64,000 nt of DNA from Halichoerus grypus (lineage: Eukaryota; Chordata; Mammalia; Carnivora; Phocidae): NCBI RefSeq assembly GCF_964656455.1, contig NC_135726.1, positions 4,412,001 to 4,476,000 of the forward strand. Direction: 5' to 3'. Shown piece after piece: positions 1-11,739 of this stretch (the first letter of the stretch is position 1; every line of letters starts with the position of its first letter). Below the pieces are notes generated by a model. The model did not search any database, had not been told where the DNA came from, and worked only from the letters and a program-made list of their open reading frames with translations. The position numbers and the translations under genes are program-made.

Positions 1-497
1 TTATTCTTTTTTAATTGCTACATTCACCGAAGGCATATTCATGAGCCAAGAAGTGTGCCGAGCATTTGCATACATTATATAATCTAATCGGCTCCACAGA
101 AAGCCAGTGAAAGGCACTGGTGAGGAACCTAAAAGTCAGAAAGGGAATCCAACATTTTCACAGATTCTTACAACAAATGTCTCCACTTTCAGGCAAGGAC
201 ATTTGAAATATGCATAATTTGCATTGCCATAAATAATGGACTCCAGGCTGGAACTCTGGGCTTCTGGTCCCAGTCGAAGCCCTAACCAAGATCTCCTGGT
301 TGGGAATGGTCTCCCAGGTCAATATTCTTTCCCCCTACCCACAAGGACCCCCAAGCTCAGTCTTCCTGGAGAGGCAAAGAAAAGAGGTTCCTGAGGAGTA
401 CATGGTATAATCCTGGGGTCAGCTGTGAAATAACCAGATCTAATTAACATGGTGGTTTGGTTTCAATAGTTTGAAATATAAAGAATGATTATATGTA

Positions 498-705
498 GGG
501 GCACCTGGGTGGCTCAGTCGTTAAGCGTCTGCCTTCGGCTCAGGTCATGATCCCAGGGTCCTGGGATCGAGCCCCGTATCGGGCTCCCTGCTCCGCGGGA
601 AGCCTGCTTCTCCCTCTCCCTCTGCTGCTCCCCCTGCTTGTGTTCCCTCTCTCCCTGTCTCTCTCTATATCAAATAAATAAATAAAATCTTTAAAAAAAA
701 AAAAA
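498..705 (+). mobile_element. Carnivore tRNA-derived SINE (CAN-SINE)
   Basis: A full-length young copy: GGGGCACCTGGGTGGCTCAG head, GGATCGAGCCC box, CT-rich middle, CAAATAAATAAATAAAATC and a poly(A) tail. It is flanked by a perfect 17-bp target-site duplication, AAGAATGATTATATGTA, at 481-497 and 706-722. Confidence 0.97.
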
Positions 706-1064
706 AAGAATGATTATATGTAGTGCCTGCTTTTGTTCCAGATGATTCAAGTCTTCCTTTCCCCAGCAACTCCAGAATCATGAATCCTGAGCAATTCTTC
801 CCCATTGTGTACTTGAGTTTCAAGTTGGGCAAACATGTGCTTTGCTGGGCTCTGTTCCCTACCAATGGGAAGAAGAGTGGGAAGATGGCGGAGCTTCAAG
901 AACACAGTCCATCCATATCCTACCTAGGGACTTAGGGCGGATGGGTGAGGTTAATAACACAATTTCAAGAGCATCTGTAACCCCTATAGAAGATTATATA
1001 TGTTCCCATTATGGCCTACAGGCCCTCCTCACCAATACCCTTCAAGATTCTATAAGGAACATAG

Positions 1065-1300
1065 TGCTGTGGACTGAACTGTATCTCTCCAAAATTCATA
1101 TGTTGAAGTCCTAACCCTTAGTACCTTAGACTGTGACTCTGTTTGGAGGTAAGCCCTTCAAGGAGGTGATTAAGTAAAAATGAAATCATTAGGATGGGCC
1201 TTAACCCAATATGACTGGCATCCTGGTAGGAAGAGAACATTTGGACACATACACATGGAGAGAAGACCACGTGAAGACAGAGAGAGAAGACAGCCATCTA
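1065..1300 (+). mobile_element. MLT1-type LTR fragment (ERVL-MaLR)
   Basis: The text GGACTGAACTG...CCAAAATTCATATGTTGAAG, then TGACTGGCATCC and AGACAGCCATCTATGAGCC, follows the MLT1 consensus pattern as I remember it. It is a diverged solo LTR fragment with no coding part. Confidence 0.75.
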
Positions 1301-2250
1301 TGAGCCTTCTAGTTCCTTCCCCGGAGGAGCTCTGGGGTGTTAGGATCTGCCGCCCTTAACAACAAGGCTCATGACACTGGGATTTGGGGGCAGGATTTCT
1401 AAGATGGCATCTTTGGACATATTCTCAAGAGCCCACAGTTTTCTAAGAACTTCTGAACTTTGACTATGTGTCTCAACGATTACCCTAATTAATATAGACC
1501 TTCTGGGGGCCAATTTATCACAAAGCACTGTTATGTGTGCATCTGTGACAATCACAGGACATCCTGCAGGGATGAAAGGTTCTCCATGGCTCAGAGAGGA
1601 AAAACTGGCAGGAACCATCACACAACACACAGTATTGACAAGTCAACTTGACAGTATTGAACCACTGAGTAGCGTAGTCACATTGCAAGTGGGATTTGAC
1701 ATGAATCCAGTCTGCAAACGTAGCTACTTGCCATAGCTGATGAGCATCAAGTGTGGTAATCAATACCAAGGGAAGAATATTTTCCCCACAATACCTGACA
1801 CTCACCTTACCTTCAAGTTCATGAGCCAATTCTAGAGTTACCAAGTGACAGCCTTGAAAACTGACATTCACAGGTCGCTTGCTGTGCCTCGTGCTTAAGA
1901 GGCTGGTTATCCTAAACTAGCAAACTCTTGACATATTTAAATGCCATTTTGTACACATACATGTAATTAGACATTCTCAGCATAAGCATTATCAAAATCA
2001 AAATTCAAAAGGAGCCTAAATAAAGATTAGAATTCCAGAGTAATGAAAACAGTAAGAAAAAGATAACTATTGAGCAGACGATGCACCCGGCGTGGTTCTG
2101 CTTTTTATGTGACGGATCTCATGTAAGAAACTATTCCCTTCAACCATTGGCAGCCTCCACCCCCAACCAACCCTGCCTCTTGATTTTCATGCACTTGTAT
2201 AATCCAAACCCCTACCCTGCCCCGAGCATGGGCTAGACCTAGACTCACTT

Positions 2251-2350
2251 CTTTTTTACTTAAGTAATCTCTACACCCAATGTGGAGCTCAAACTCATGA
2301 CCCCAAAATCAAGAGTTGCATGTTCTATCGACTGAGCCAGTCAGGAGTCC
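2251..2350 (-). mobile_element. Old carnivore tRNA-type SINE, short copy
   Basis: On the minus strand the element starts near GGGACTCCTGACTGGCTCAG and contains CTCTTGATTTTGGGGTCATG. It is flanked by a 12-bp duplication CTAGACTCACTT at 2239-2250 and 2351-2362. Confidence 0.88.
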
Positions 2351-2399
2351 CTAGACTCACTTATAATGAATAGAGAATGGCAGAAGTGATAAGATATCA

Positions 2400-2800
2400 C
2401 TTCCAACACTGAGTTATAAAAAGCCTGTGGCTTCTAGGCTTTTATGGATGCTTTCTCAATCTCTCTTGGATCACTCACTCTTGGGGAAGCCAGGTGCTGA
2501 GCCATGAGGCAGCTCTGTAAACAGGCCCATACAGTAAGGGTCCAAGGCCTGCAAACAACCACAGGAATGAGTTTGGAATTGAATCCTTCCCTCTTCCACA
2601 CCGTGAGCCTTCAGATGAGACCACAGCCCCAGGCAACAGCTGGACAACAACATCATGAGAGACCACATCCAGGAGCACCCAGCTGAGATGCACCCAGATT
2701 TCTGACCAACAGAAACTGAGAGATGATCGTTTGTTGTTTGAAGCCACTGCATTTTGGAGTAGTTTGTTACACAGCAATAGATAACCAATACAACCATTCA
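2400..2800 (+). mobile_element. Old LTR fragment (MaLR-like)
   Basis: The right part reads ACAGAAACTGAGAGATGATC, then GTTTGAAGCCACTGCATTTT, then CAGCAATAGATAACCAATAC, the usual 3' end of a mammalian LTR of the MaLR type. The exact subfamily is not settled. Confidence 0.55.
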
Positions 2801-3058
2801 ACATCAGTGTCTGAGTTTGAAAAAAATTACTAGTCATGTCAAAATTTAGTTGCTACATTTGTACTTTATGATTTTATTATAAACTTAGTTTGATTTTTTG
2901 AGTTGTGTTATCCATACACAGTTACATTTATTGCAAGTTTTGTTTATACTTTTTTAAGTCACCTTTTGATACAAATAATTTAAGACAACACTGGAAGGCT
3001 GCAATACATTGCTTCAAGAAGAAGTCCTATCTTGCTATATTTTGAGAAACACTAAGGA

Positions 3059-3087
3059 TGTGTGTGTGTGTGTGTGTGTGTGTGTGT
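3059..3087 (+). repeat. (TG)n microsatellite
   Basis: About 14 uninterrupted TG units in ATP2C2 intron 1. Confidence 0.97.
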
Positions 3088-3199
3088 CTCATAAGTCCCT
3101 CCTGTGCCTGACCCTCCTGCAACCCAGGTGTGATCTCTTCAAAATGCAAATCGGATTGTGTCTGTTTTTGTTTATTGCATTCCTAATGTTTGGCGCATC

Positions 3200-3600
3200 T
3201 GTGAATGAGTGAAATGACTGTCATGACCTGATTTAAACCCTCCAATAATTCCCCGTTGCTCTAGGGATAAAGCCCAAATTCTTCATGATGGCCCAGAGGC
3301 TTTTCATGGTTCACCTCTGCAACCTCCTCATCCTCACACCCACCCCTGTCCCTCACCCCCTCGGCCCAGAACCGCCATGACCTCTGTCCCTCTCCCAGCA
3401 CACTCCTCCAGATCCTTGCCACTCTTAGGAATCTTAAATATCCCTCGCCCTCCCAGCTGTTACACACCTGCCATTAAACAGTGCTCTGAAGTTTGGTCCC
3501 CATCTCTGCCACCAGGAGAGCAGGGAGTGTGCGCTTCTTCTATACCCCATCCCTGGCGTGCAGCACTGGCCCGACACACAGTACATGCTCCGGGAATCTG
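3200..3600 (+). mobile_element. L2 relic
   Basis: The pattern of AATAATTCCCCGTTGCTCTA, GGATAAAGCCCAAATTCTTC and a run of C-rich text follows the L2 LINE 3' region. It is heavily diverged and non-coding. Confidence 0.6.
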
Positions 3601-4300
3601 GGCTGAGTGAATGGGTGACCACTACATCAGTCTGTTGGAACCCCGTCCTCACCCTGGAGAGCCTCAGGAGGATGAATCAGTTCACCAACCAGGAGGGCAG
3701 CACAGGGTGGAGCCCAGCCAGACTTGGTCAAGAGATGGGAGCCCTGAGGGTCAAAGATAACTTCCCTGGAGTTGGCACCAAGTCATCGGGAAGCAGGAAT
3801 TTCTGGTCCAACATTCTCCTCACCCACCATTCAGGTTAACACAGAGAAGGTTTTTTCCAGTAGCTGCATTAAGAGGATCTCTCAAACCCCTTCCTTGTCG
3901 TGACACTGGAAATACGGCAAGAACGAGGATCTTCAGAGCCATGACCACTAAGCTCAGATTCAGCCTCTGATGCCGCTAACTGGGTCCTCCTTGGCCCCCC
4001 CCGTCTCGACCACATGTCCCCTGCCTGGCCACTCTGCTTTCTTGTTCCCCATCATACCCCAGACCCTGGATCTCCGATTAAACATCTCTTGGTTTCTCTG
4101 TCATCTGTTGGCCTTCTCCACGAACTTCGTTTTGTACACAGCTGTATCCTTAGCGCCTGGCCCCACCTGTGAGCCTCCATGTCCTCATCTATCATATGAT
4201 TATAGTAATAAAACTGACCTCGGCACAGAGAGACCCAAAAGAAGACACAGCAAGTTCTCAGTAATAATTAGTATTATAAGTGAGGTGGCTGGGCAAAGTG

Positions 4301-4316
4301 GCGGGGGGGGGGGGGG
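4301..4316 (+). repeat. G16 homopolymer
   Basis: A near-pure run of about 16 G in ATP2C2 intron 1, likely length-variable and prone to sequencing error. Confidence 0.85.
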
Positions 4317-5323
4317 CTCAGAGGCTGCCCAGAACACTGCATACAACAAGTGCTTATAAGAGAGAGTTACAACTCTTGTAGAAATGATCACTGTGATCAC
4401 ACTTGGCTTCTTTTTCCATTTTTCTTGGCAAAAAAGGGTTCAAATGGGGGGAAGTAAGTTTGAGAGCAAAGGAGATTCAGGCTCTGAGCTGAGCTGGTGG
4501 GAAACAGGTCGCTTCCCCACCCCACCACACCCCCAGTTCCTGTCAGTGCAATCTCCTGGGTTTGTACCAGGAGCCTTCAGAGATAGGACATTTTGTTTCT
4601 CACCCAGCCTTTGCTACCGGCGACCTGGGTCACCAGTCTCCCCTCCACTCCCCACCGCCATGTCACCCGTCACCCACCCTTCAGGGTGCTACCCAGAACA
4701 TCCAGGTCCACGACCAGGTGGGTGAGGTCCCCCAGGTTGAAGACCTGTCATTCCCTTGAGGACCCCTCGCAAAAGATCTGGAGAAATGAAGTGCACTTTG
4801 GTGCAGAGGTCAAATTCACGCCAGCATCTCTAGTCATGCTACATCACCCTCATACCTGGGACACCTGGACATCCTATTAAATCTAATCATAACCAACTAC
4901 ACATCAGGAGTGTTGGGAAAATACCCAGCATGATGCAAAAACCAAAAGATAGGAAGAAAAAAATAGAAAAAGTAACGAAGAAAAGGCAACAGTATTGACA
5001 AACTGACTTCAAACTCGTTTAGCAGAACCCAGGGCGTGACACGTGGGTAGAGAAATCGATCTCAGCAAAATAATCAAACTCCACATTCAATCCATGTTGA
5101 ACCCACACGTCACTTCAGAAACAGAGATGATGTGAGAACGGCCCTGTGGTCCTACCGCCCTGGCGCCGGAATTCTCTTGCTAACCTTCATGTATAAAATA
5201 CTATTTTTCTAATGCACAAATATTTAGGAATCATACCACCAAACCGTTTTGACTGTTGTCATTCTTTGGGAGGAAAATTAAATAGTTTAAATCAAGTTGT
5301 TTTTCCATCTGATCTTTTCCATT

Positions 5324-5361
5324 AAAAAGTAAATGTAAAAAAAAAAAAAAAAGTAAATGTA
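5324..5361 (+). repeat. Poly(A) tract flanked by direct repeat
   Basis: About 15 A are bracketed by two copies of AAGTAAATGT (about 5328-5337 and 5352-5361). It looks like a retrotransposition event that left only a tail with its target-site duplication. Confidence 0.6.
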
Positions 5362-6009
5362 ACTGGGAGGTTTCCCTTCCCCAGTCAGACGGCCATGGCG
5401 AAGGCTGTATTCTCCTGAGCACACCCAAGGCACTATTTCAGGAATTTTATTTTTGAATGACTGATTAGGCTGAAAAGAAAAAAAGTGCAATGCCCCCGAG
5501 ATGCTTCTGCGGGAATTCAGCGCTCTCTGCTCTCATATCCTGCGAGATGCAAAGCTTATACTCTTACAAAGCTATGGAGAAAGGCGCCGGGTCATCCACT
5601 GACCCTGGCTTCACCAAGTGGAAGGGCTTTTTTTGGACAGCTGTGTCAGTTCAGCCGCTGGGAAACCCCTCCTCTCCCCAACCCTCCCACAACCCGGCCT
5701 AATAATCCTGTTGATTTATCCTAGAGGGTCCCGAGGAGGTTTCAAAATTAACACACAAACCTGAGTGCTTTTCAAAACTGCGTTGGAGATGTAGGAAGCA
5801 AAGCTGGGAGGCCTGGCTGCTCTTTACCCGATTTCCACCATTATTACTACTATTACTGCTAAAACATTTTCCCCAGGTGTTGTTGCTTTTGTTTTGTTTT
5901 GTTTTTTACATCACTTTGATTTTTTTTCCAATTCAAGTAACTTAAAAAAAAAAAAATCCATATAGCAGCCCGAGTGCGGAGACCTAGAAATTTAAATTCT
6001 CTGGAGTCA

Positions 6010-6135
6010 GAGAAACCCAGGTGAAGTTCCTAGCTGGGTCGTTTGCTAGCTGGGTGCGTTTTAAGGGACACGTGTAACCTCTCTCTGCCTCAGTATCAAA
6101 TCCACAAAATGGGCTGGCCTAAGAGGGTTAAATGG
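6010..6135 (+). mobile_element. MIR relic
   Basis: The text CTCTCTGCCTCAGTATC followed by CCACAAAATGGG matches the MIR core pattern. It sits just inside intron 1, next to the CpG island. Confidence 0.65.
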
Positions 6136-6680
6136 CGCGAGCCCGGCTCAGGGCAGAAATGGGAGCTGGCGTTGCTCCAAAGTCGGTTTCTTTCCAGAGC
6201 CAGGGGGCAGGGGGACGAGTTGCTGGAGCGCAGCACGCGGACGGGGTCCCGGGGGAGGGTGGGCTGCGGTGGGGCGGGGAGCCAAATCGCACGGCCCGCG
6301 CGCGGTCGCCCAGACTCACCAAAATTTCCAACTCGCTCCTCTCCAGGGGCTCGTACAGGTGGCCCGCGCCCGAGAAGGCGAGTTTCTGCAGGAACTGAGA
6401 GAAGCGTCTTTCGACCATGATGACCAGGCGGAGCCCCCTCGCTCAGCCTCCCGTCCGCCGGCGGCCGCCCCTGCCCGCGTCCCTCGGTCCCTGGCGTGGC
6501 CGGGACTGGCTGCGCGCGCCCAAACCTCCAGGGCCAGGCCTGGGTTACCAGGTAGCCGCCTACCTGCCCGCCGCAGGTGGGGCCCCGCCCTCGGGGCGGA
6601 GCGGCGCGCCCGGCTGCACTCGGCGCACCTGGCCCGGCCCGGGAGTTAGCCGTGGGCTTGGCGCCGGCGTCTGAGAGCTC
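6130..6680 (-). promoter_or_regulatory. ATP2C2: CpG island and promoter of ATP2C2
   Basis: The stretch is dense in CpG and GC boxes (for example GGGGCGG at about 6593) around the ATP2C2 start codon at 6418, the usual picture for a TATA-less CpG promoter. Between 6549 and 6631 four CAGGTA/G E-box cores occur, two of them as a perfect inverted repeat (CAGGTAG, 4-bp gap, CTACCTG at 6549-6566). No clear TATA box is seen. Transcription start and 5' UTR are not resolved. Confidence 0.7.
6320..6418 (-). CDS. ATP2C2: ATP2C2 (SPCA2) coding exon 1, rest of gene outside window
   Basis: ATP2C2 encodes SPCA2, a P-type ATPase that pumps Ca2+ and Mn2+ into the Golgi and secretory pathway, mostly in secretory epithelia. 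This exon supplies 33 codons, MVERRFSQFLQKLAFSGAG and the next 14 residues ending SELEIL. Human SPCA2 begins MVEGRVSEFLKKLGFSGGG with the same 33-residue length to the exon end, as I remember it. The donor is ATTTTG|GTGAGT with the GT at 6319-6318, phase 0. The segment is the cytosolic N-terminus before the first membrane helix; in the literature the SPCA2 N-terminus takes part in Orai1 binding. No ATPase motif (DKTGT) is present because later exons lie past base 1. The gene runs in the same direction as WFDC1, as at human 16q24.1. Confidence 0.88.
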
Positions 6681-7139
6681 GGGCTGTTTCCCAATCTTGC
6701 CAGATCCTAAGAATCACCTGGAGCGAGGGATGGGGTGGAGGTGAGCCAGCGAACGCTTGTTGAAAATGCGGATTCCCGGACGTCGCCTTACCCTGTGTCA
6801 CTGGGTCTGGAGCTGGCGGGGGAGCTGGACTGTAATGAGCGCCCGGTGGTTCTGGGGGGGTGGGGGGTGGGAAGCGGAGGGCGGTCAGTCCTAAGGCCCT
6901 GGGAGCACCGCAGACCGGAGCTGAGTCAGACTCCTACCAATGCTGTGCGGCTCGGGGCGAGCCACGTGGCCCCTTTGAGCCTCGGTTCCTTGTCTGTAAT
7001 TGAAGGAGAAGGCTAAGATCTCACCCTCAGGGAGGGCCCTGGGAGTGCATCCCAGGATGGGGAGGAGAGCTTGAGGACCCCACTGCCTTTGGGATCCGTG
7101 TGGGTCTTGGATGATCTCTAAGCAGATCCTTTGCAGAAT

Positions 7140-7500
7140 GGGCTCCTGCACTTGCTAATCATGGGACCTGGGGCAGGCGTCTTACATTTTCCGAGCCTTA
7201 ATTTACCGATCTGTAAAATGCCCACCGTGTTAGCACTTCCTTCATAGTGAAATGGAGGGTATGTTGGTGGTATCATCATCATCATAGGGAAGTTGCTGGA
7301 CTCCACTGGCTCCCAGAGTAGATGCGTGAATGTGCCTCCAAGTGGATGTCCTGAAACTGTGAGGAGCTTTGGCTCCAGGTGGCACTGGAATCCATAACAA
7401 GACCCACCACTTAGGAGGGAGGTGGCTTTGGGGAAGGCTGTGCCCCTCCTCTGTGCCTCAGTTTCCTTATCTATAGAGTGGGCTTCTTAACTATAAGAAC
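7140..7500 (+). mobile_element. Two MIR relics in tandem
   Basis: The first (about 7140-7265) has TTAATTTACCGATCTGTAAAATG. The second (about 7380-7500) has TGTGCCTCAGTTTCCTTATC. Both carry the MIR core in plus orientation. Confidence 0.6.
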
Positions 7501-7739
7501 TATAGAACATGACATGGGCGTTTGTCCATTAAATTGTGCTGCCCTTTTTGAGCAAATATATGCCACCTCTACCTCAACTCCCCACCGCGTGTCTACCTCA
7601 CCTCCATTCAATCCCACAGGCTCTTCTGGTGGCCCTTCTTGTTTCTCCTGCATCTTGTCCCTTGACTGCAAGAAAACAGGCTACCAGCGTCATGCTGCCT
7701 GGCTCCACCAATTTCAACAAAGGCCTAGGAATAATAGAA

Positions 7740-7890
7740 AAAGCAAAATTCTGGCACGAGTTGGTCCAGCTTTGAATCTCAGGCTTGTTCCTTCCAAATG
7801 CAGGGCCTTGGGCAACTTTCTTCACCTCTCTCCACCTCAGTTTACTCATCCACAAAATGGGGATGGCACTACCTACCCCTGAGTAGGGTC
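7740..7890 (+). mobile_element. MIR relic
   Basis: The core reads CTTGGGCAACTTTCTTCACC, then CACCTCAGTTTACTCATCCA, then CAAAATGGGGATGG. Confidence 0.7.
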
Positions 7891-8749
7891 CCAGCAGGAA
7901 ACAGGTGGCACCTTCAGCCTGAGTGATTTGGGGAGAGTTTGATAACCATACTATGTACAAAAGTGTGGGCAGGGTGCCAAGAAACATGAAGGGATTGTGC
8001 AGCTGCCCGAGAGTAGCAACAGTGAGAAATTGCTACCATCCAAGTCTTGGAAGGCAAGAGGAGGGAGCAGTTACCCAGAGAAAGTAGCTGTATGGAGCTG
8101 AGAACTGCAGTGAAGGGAAATGGAATGGAAGCCACAGACGCAGACTCCTGGGTTGAGAATCCGAAGGAGAAGGCAGGAGGGTGGAGAGAGGGTCTGGGGG
8201 AGCAAAGGGGAGATACAGGGAACCAACCACACGGTCCTGTAATGTTCGCATAGGTAGAGTTCCTAATAGTACTAGCTACTCCCTGACACAGTAGGTCCTC
8301 AGGAAATTTTATTACTAATATAAAAGATACATGGGAACTCAGCTCACTTATTTCTCAGTCCTTTCCAACTGGCATTCCGAGATTTTGAGATAGCATTGGA
8401 TCCAGGGAGGAAGAATGCCTTGTTGGCATAGAACTTCATATTCTCCTAAGGGTGTCAATCAGGCGTGGTTTCTCCAGGCGCTGCAGCCTCCATGAGCAGG
8501 GAGTGATGTGTTGGCCAGGTGCCTTTCCCTTTAAGCCCAACCTTTTGCATCCCATCACAGTGGTCTCTGCTCCAGCTCAGAGATGTCAAGGCTAGAATTT
8601 GTGGATCAGGTTTAAGAACACCCAGAGCATTCAGGAAGGAAACTCTGGGTAGATGATATTGTGGAAGACCTGGACCTGTTGGCATGAAAAATAAAAATGG
8701 AGTGGACCACAGAGAGAGCAGTTAAAGTTACGTGACTGGGAGCAGCTGA

Positions 8750-10000
8750 ATGGGTACCTTTAGGCTTAAGCTTATTTGATTTTCGTTTTTGTGGCATTGT
8801 GATCAGCCTGCATACCTGTCTGCTAATTCTCTTAATGTGTTGAGACTTTGTCTGGTTTTTATACAATTTTTGTAAATATTTCAATGGCACTAGAAAAGTT
8901 GTATTCTTTGTAAGGGTATTGGTAAGCTACACTCTTCTTTGCAAATCAGTTCTGTGTCTATTCATCCTAACTTTCTAGTGACATTGTTCATGTCCTTACT
9001 TTTGACTACTTGATCTGACATAGGAAGAAAATGAAGAGTTTAAAATTTCCCAGTCTAATTGCTTTCCTGTGCATTTGTTTCCTTGTATGTCTGAAGTTCT
9101 GCTTTTTGTATTATGCTTCCCTGTTGTTTAGTGCATATAATTTACCTGCTCATGATGACTCTTGTAATTGTTTAATGCCTCCTGTATCTCATTAAAACAT
9201 ATGCCTTAAATTCCACTTCGTAGAATTACTATTGCCAGTGTTTCTTCTCCACGGTTTAAGTCTGCATGATCTAAACTTGGTGTCTTATTTTTATCTGTTT
9301 TGTTTCATTTCCCCCTAGAATGTAAGCTCTGTGAGAGCAGGGGACTATTACATCTTCATCATTGTGTGTCTGCTCAGTGTCTACCACGGTAGATGAAGTT
9401 CCTGCAACATGTTAAATGCCCCCCAAATATTTATTTGGTGTGTGTCTCTCTCTCATAAACTGTAGCTCTTGAAATTTATTCTTAATCTGAGATTATTTGC
9501 TTTATAATGTGGAAATGTATTGTGTCTACATTGTTATAGTTGTTACCATTAGACTGACTTCCATCATCCTCTTTCATGTTTTATTTCCATGCCATTTTGA
9601 GGCAAGCACTCTGCTATTTGCTGTCATCTTTTACTTTGATTTCAGAATAAACACCCTGCTGAAAATTCTATCAGGAATCTGAAAGCATTTCAGAAATAGA
9701 AACAAATATTTACACCATCTGTTTTAATTTCTTTTTACAGTGTAAAGGAGTTTTTTCATTTTCATTTTTCTTTTTTCTTTTTCTAACCTTTGCTTTTTTT
9801 CATACTCTTAGTAATTTAATCTGATTACATAAACCTTATTTTTTTTCTTTTTGTTGTTGTTGTTGTATATTCTCCACTTTCCCCCAGAATCACACCTCCT
9901 CTTTATATTTGTTTTTGAACATCCATTCTTAGCTCTGTCACTTTGTTTGGATTCCATGACCATCACCACTGACTTCAAGATTGTTTCCTTCAAGAGTTTT
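8750..10000 (-). mobile_element. Diverged L1 ORF2-like block, antisense, with L2 patch
   Basis: A strongly AT-rich block that resembles reversed L1 ORF2 (GTGTCTATTCATCC, GTTGTTTAGTGCATATAATT). The patch at about 9300-9410 (GAATGTAAGCTCTGTGAGAG) is the L2 3' end in plus orientation. No open frame is intact. The assignment is from pattern only. Confidence 0.4.
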
Positions 10001-10711
10001 CTTACTGCCTTTAGCTGGCCAAATTCTAGAGTCTACTCTGAAGGAATCAAGTCAGGCAAGATGGTTTGCTGGGAAACTTCCTGAATTTGTGACTCTGACA
10101 GTGATGCCCATGCTTTGGCCTGTATTGAGAGTCAAGGGCGGGACTCAGCCAAAAGCATCCAGCCTTTCCTGAAATATCTGCTCTGGGCATCTTGAACAAT
10201 GAAGTCACACTCTTCAACTCTCATTCACTATATGAAAGTGGTGTCATTTCATTTCCATAAATTATCTCCCAACAATACACCCTATTGGAAAGATGTGATG
10301 CAATCCCAAGGCACCTGAAATTTATTTGGTAATAAACTTCACTCACAAATTATAAGGTTGGCATTTTGAGGGCATCCTTTTCCGAAAGGGTACGCCATAC
10401 AAAGGGTATTGTGTGGCGTGTGTGCACATGTGGGTGTGCATTTAATTTTAAGAATTAGTTTTAAGTTATGGCTCTTTATGCAAACCCTCAATTCTGTTTG
10501 TTTTTTTAATGGTCATGCACACAGGCAATAATATAATCATTTTATAGATGAAGAAATTGGAATTTTAGGGAGGGAAAGTTACTTTCATTCATTCAGCAAA
10601 TAGTTTTAAGCACCTGTTATGTGGCCATGGACCCCTGAACACAAAAGATTATTCCCACACTTTTGTATTTTCTCTCCTAGTAGGTGTGACAGGCTGCAAA
10701 TAAATTGATGT

Positions 10712-11190
10712 GTAACGTAGTGTCCGGTAATGACTACCCCAGAGACACATGTCACATCCTAACCCACAGGAACTGTGATTGTCGCCTTATTTGGAAAAAC
10801 AATCTTTGAAGACATCATTAAGTTAAGAATCTCAAGATTAACTGGATGTGCGGTAAGTCCAATGACTGGTGTCCTTCCTTATAAGAGACAGAAGAGGAGG
10901 GGGCGCCTAGCTGGCTCAGTCTGTGGAGAGTACAACTCTTGATCTTGGGGTCAAGAGTTTGAGCCCCACTTTGGGTGTAGAGATTACTTAAAAATAACGT
11001 TTTAAAAATCTTAAAAAAGAGAGAGAGAGAGAAGAGGAAAGACACAGACACACGGAGCAGGCCACATGAAGATGGGGCAGAGGTGGGAGGGACGCAGCCA
11101 TAAGCCAAAGAACATCTGGGGCCACCAGAAGCTGGAAGAGGTAAGGAAGGATTCACCCCTTGAGTCTTTGGAGGGAGAATGGCCCTGCCC
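10712..11190 (+). mobile_element. MaLR-like LTR interrupted by a SINE
   Basis: The left part reads CCTTATTTGG...CCAATGACTGGTGTCCTTCC; the right part reads CCACATGAAGATGGGGCAGA, then CCACCAGAAGCTGGAAGAGG and GGAGGGAGAATGGCCCTGCC. This is a single old LTR split by the SINE at 10900-11030. Confidence 0.7.
10900..11030 (+). mobile_element. Carnivore tRNA-type SINE, older short form
   Basis: The head is GGGCGCCTAGCTGGCTCAGT, followed by CTCTTGATCTTGGGGTCAAG and GTAGAGATTACTTAAAAATA. The flanking duplication is GAAGAGGAG/A at 10891-10899 and 11031-11039. It is nested in the LTR. Confidence 0.88.
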
Positions 11191-11739
11191 ACACCTCAGG
11201 TTGAGAAGATCAATTTCTGTCGTGTGAAGTGCACCAAAACTATGGTCACACACACACACACGGCCAATTTCTGGGCATTGTTCAGGTCACACTCTCCTTG
11301 TTACTTCTTCCATAGTCATTTGCCAAAATGAGGGGGAATGTTGGCTGAGTACTTCCTACAGCTGCGGGCATTTCTGGGCTTCCAAGGGACTTCATTTAAG
11401 AGGAGGGAGCAGGCACAGCCCCGTGGATCAGGACACCAGGTGCTAAACGAGTGTGCCTTGGGACGTGCTTAATCCCAAGAGGTAAATACATAGCACAGAT
11501 GCCACAGCTCCTCCTCTTACACACCCATGGTGGACATTGCCACTCACTCACGGGGTGACACCTCCCCGTTGGCTGGGACAGGCCTAGGAACTCTTGTCCT
11601 TATCACTTTCCTTACCTACAATTGTTCGGACCTGGCACATGAATAAAGCTATTTACCAAAAGATTTCCGGAAGAGGAAGGAATGATCTCAGGCAGTGGGA
11701 GTCATGGAACCTTCTAGAAGGTTCCATATGCATGGTATG

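Larger units (their letters stand above)
1..6319 (-). other. ATP2C2: ATP2C2 intron 1 (partial)
   Basis: Sequence left of the exon 1 donor. I looked for ATP2C2 exon 2 (which in human begins IDEQSELK) and did not find it, so the intron extends past base 1. It holds one young SINE (498-705), one old SINE piece (2251-2350), LTR-like pieces (1065-1300, 2400-2800), a (TG)n repeat (3059-3087), L2 relics at 3200-3600 and an orphan poly(A) at 5324-5361. From 4200 to 5320 I see only a G16 run and no nameable element. Confidence 0.75.

Noticed and set aside
498..570. tRNA-like segments at the heads of SINEs (several positions)
   Set aside because: They are the tRNA-derived heads of CAN-SINEs with diverged A and B boxes, each followed by a CT-rich part and poly(A); not functional tRNA genes.
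1..6319. Search for ATP2C2 exon 2 and ATPase motifs
   Set aside because: No minus-strand text resembling the human continuation (IDEQSELK) or later exons was found; the exons must lie outside the window.
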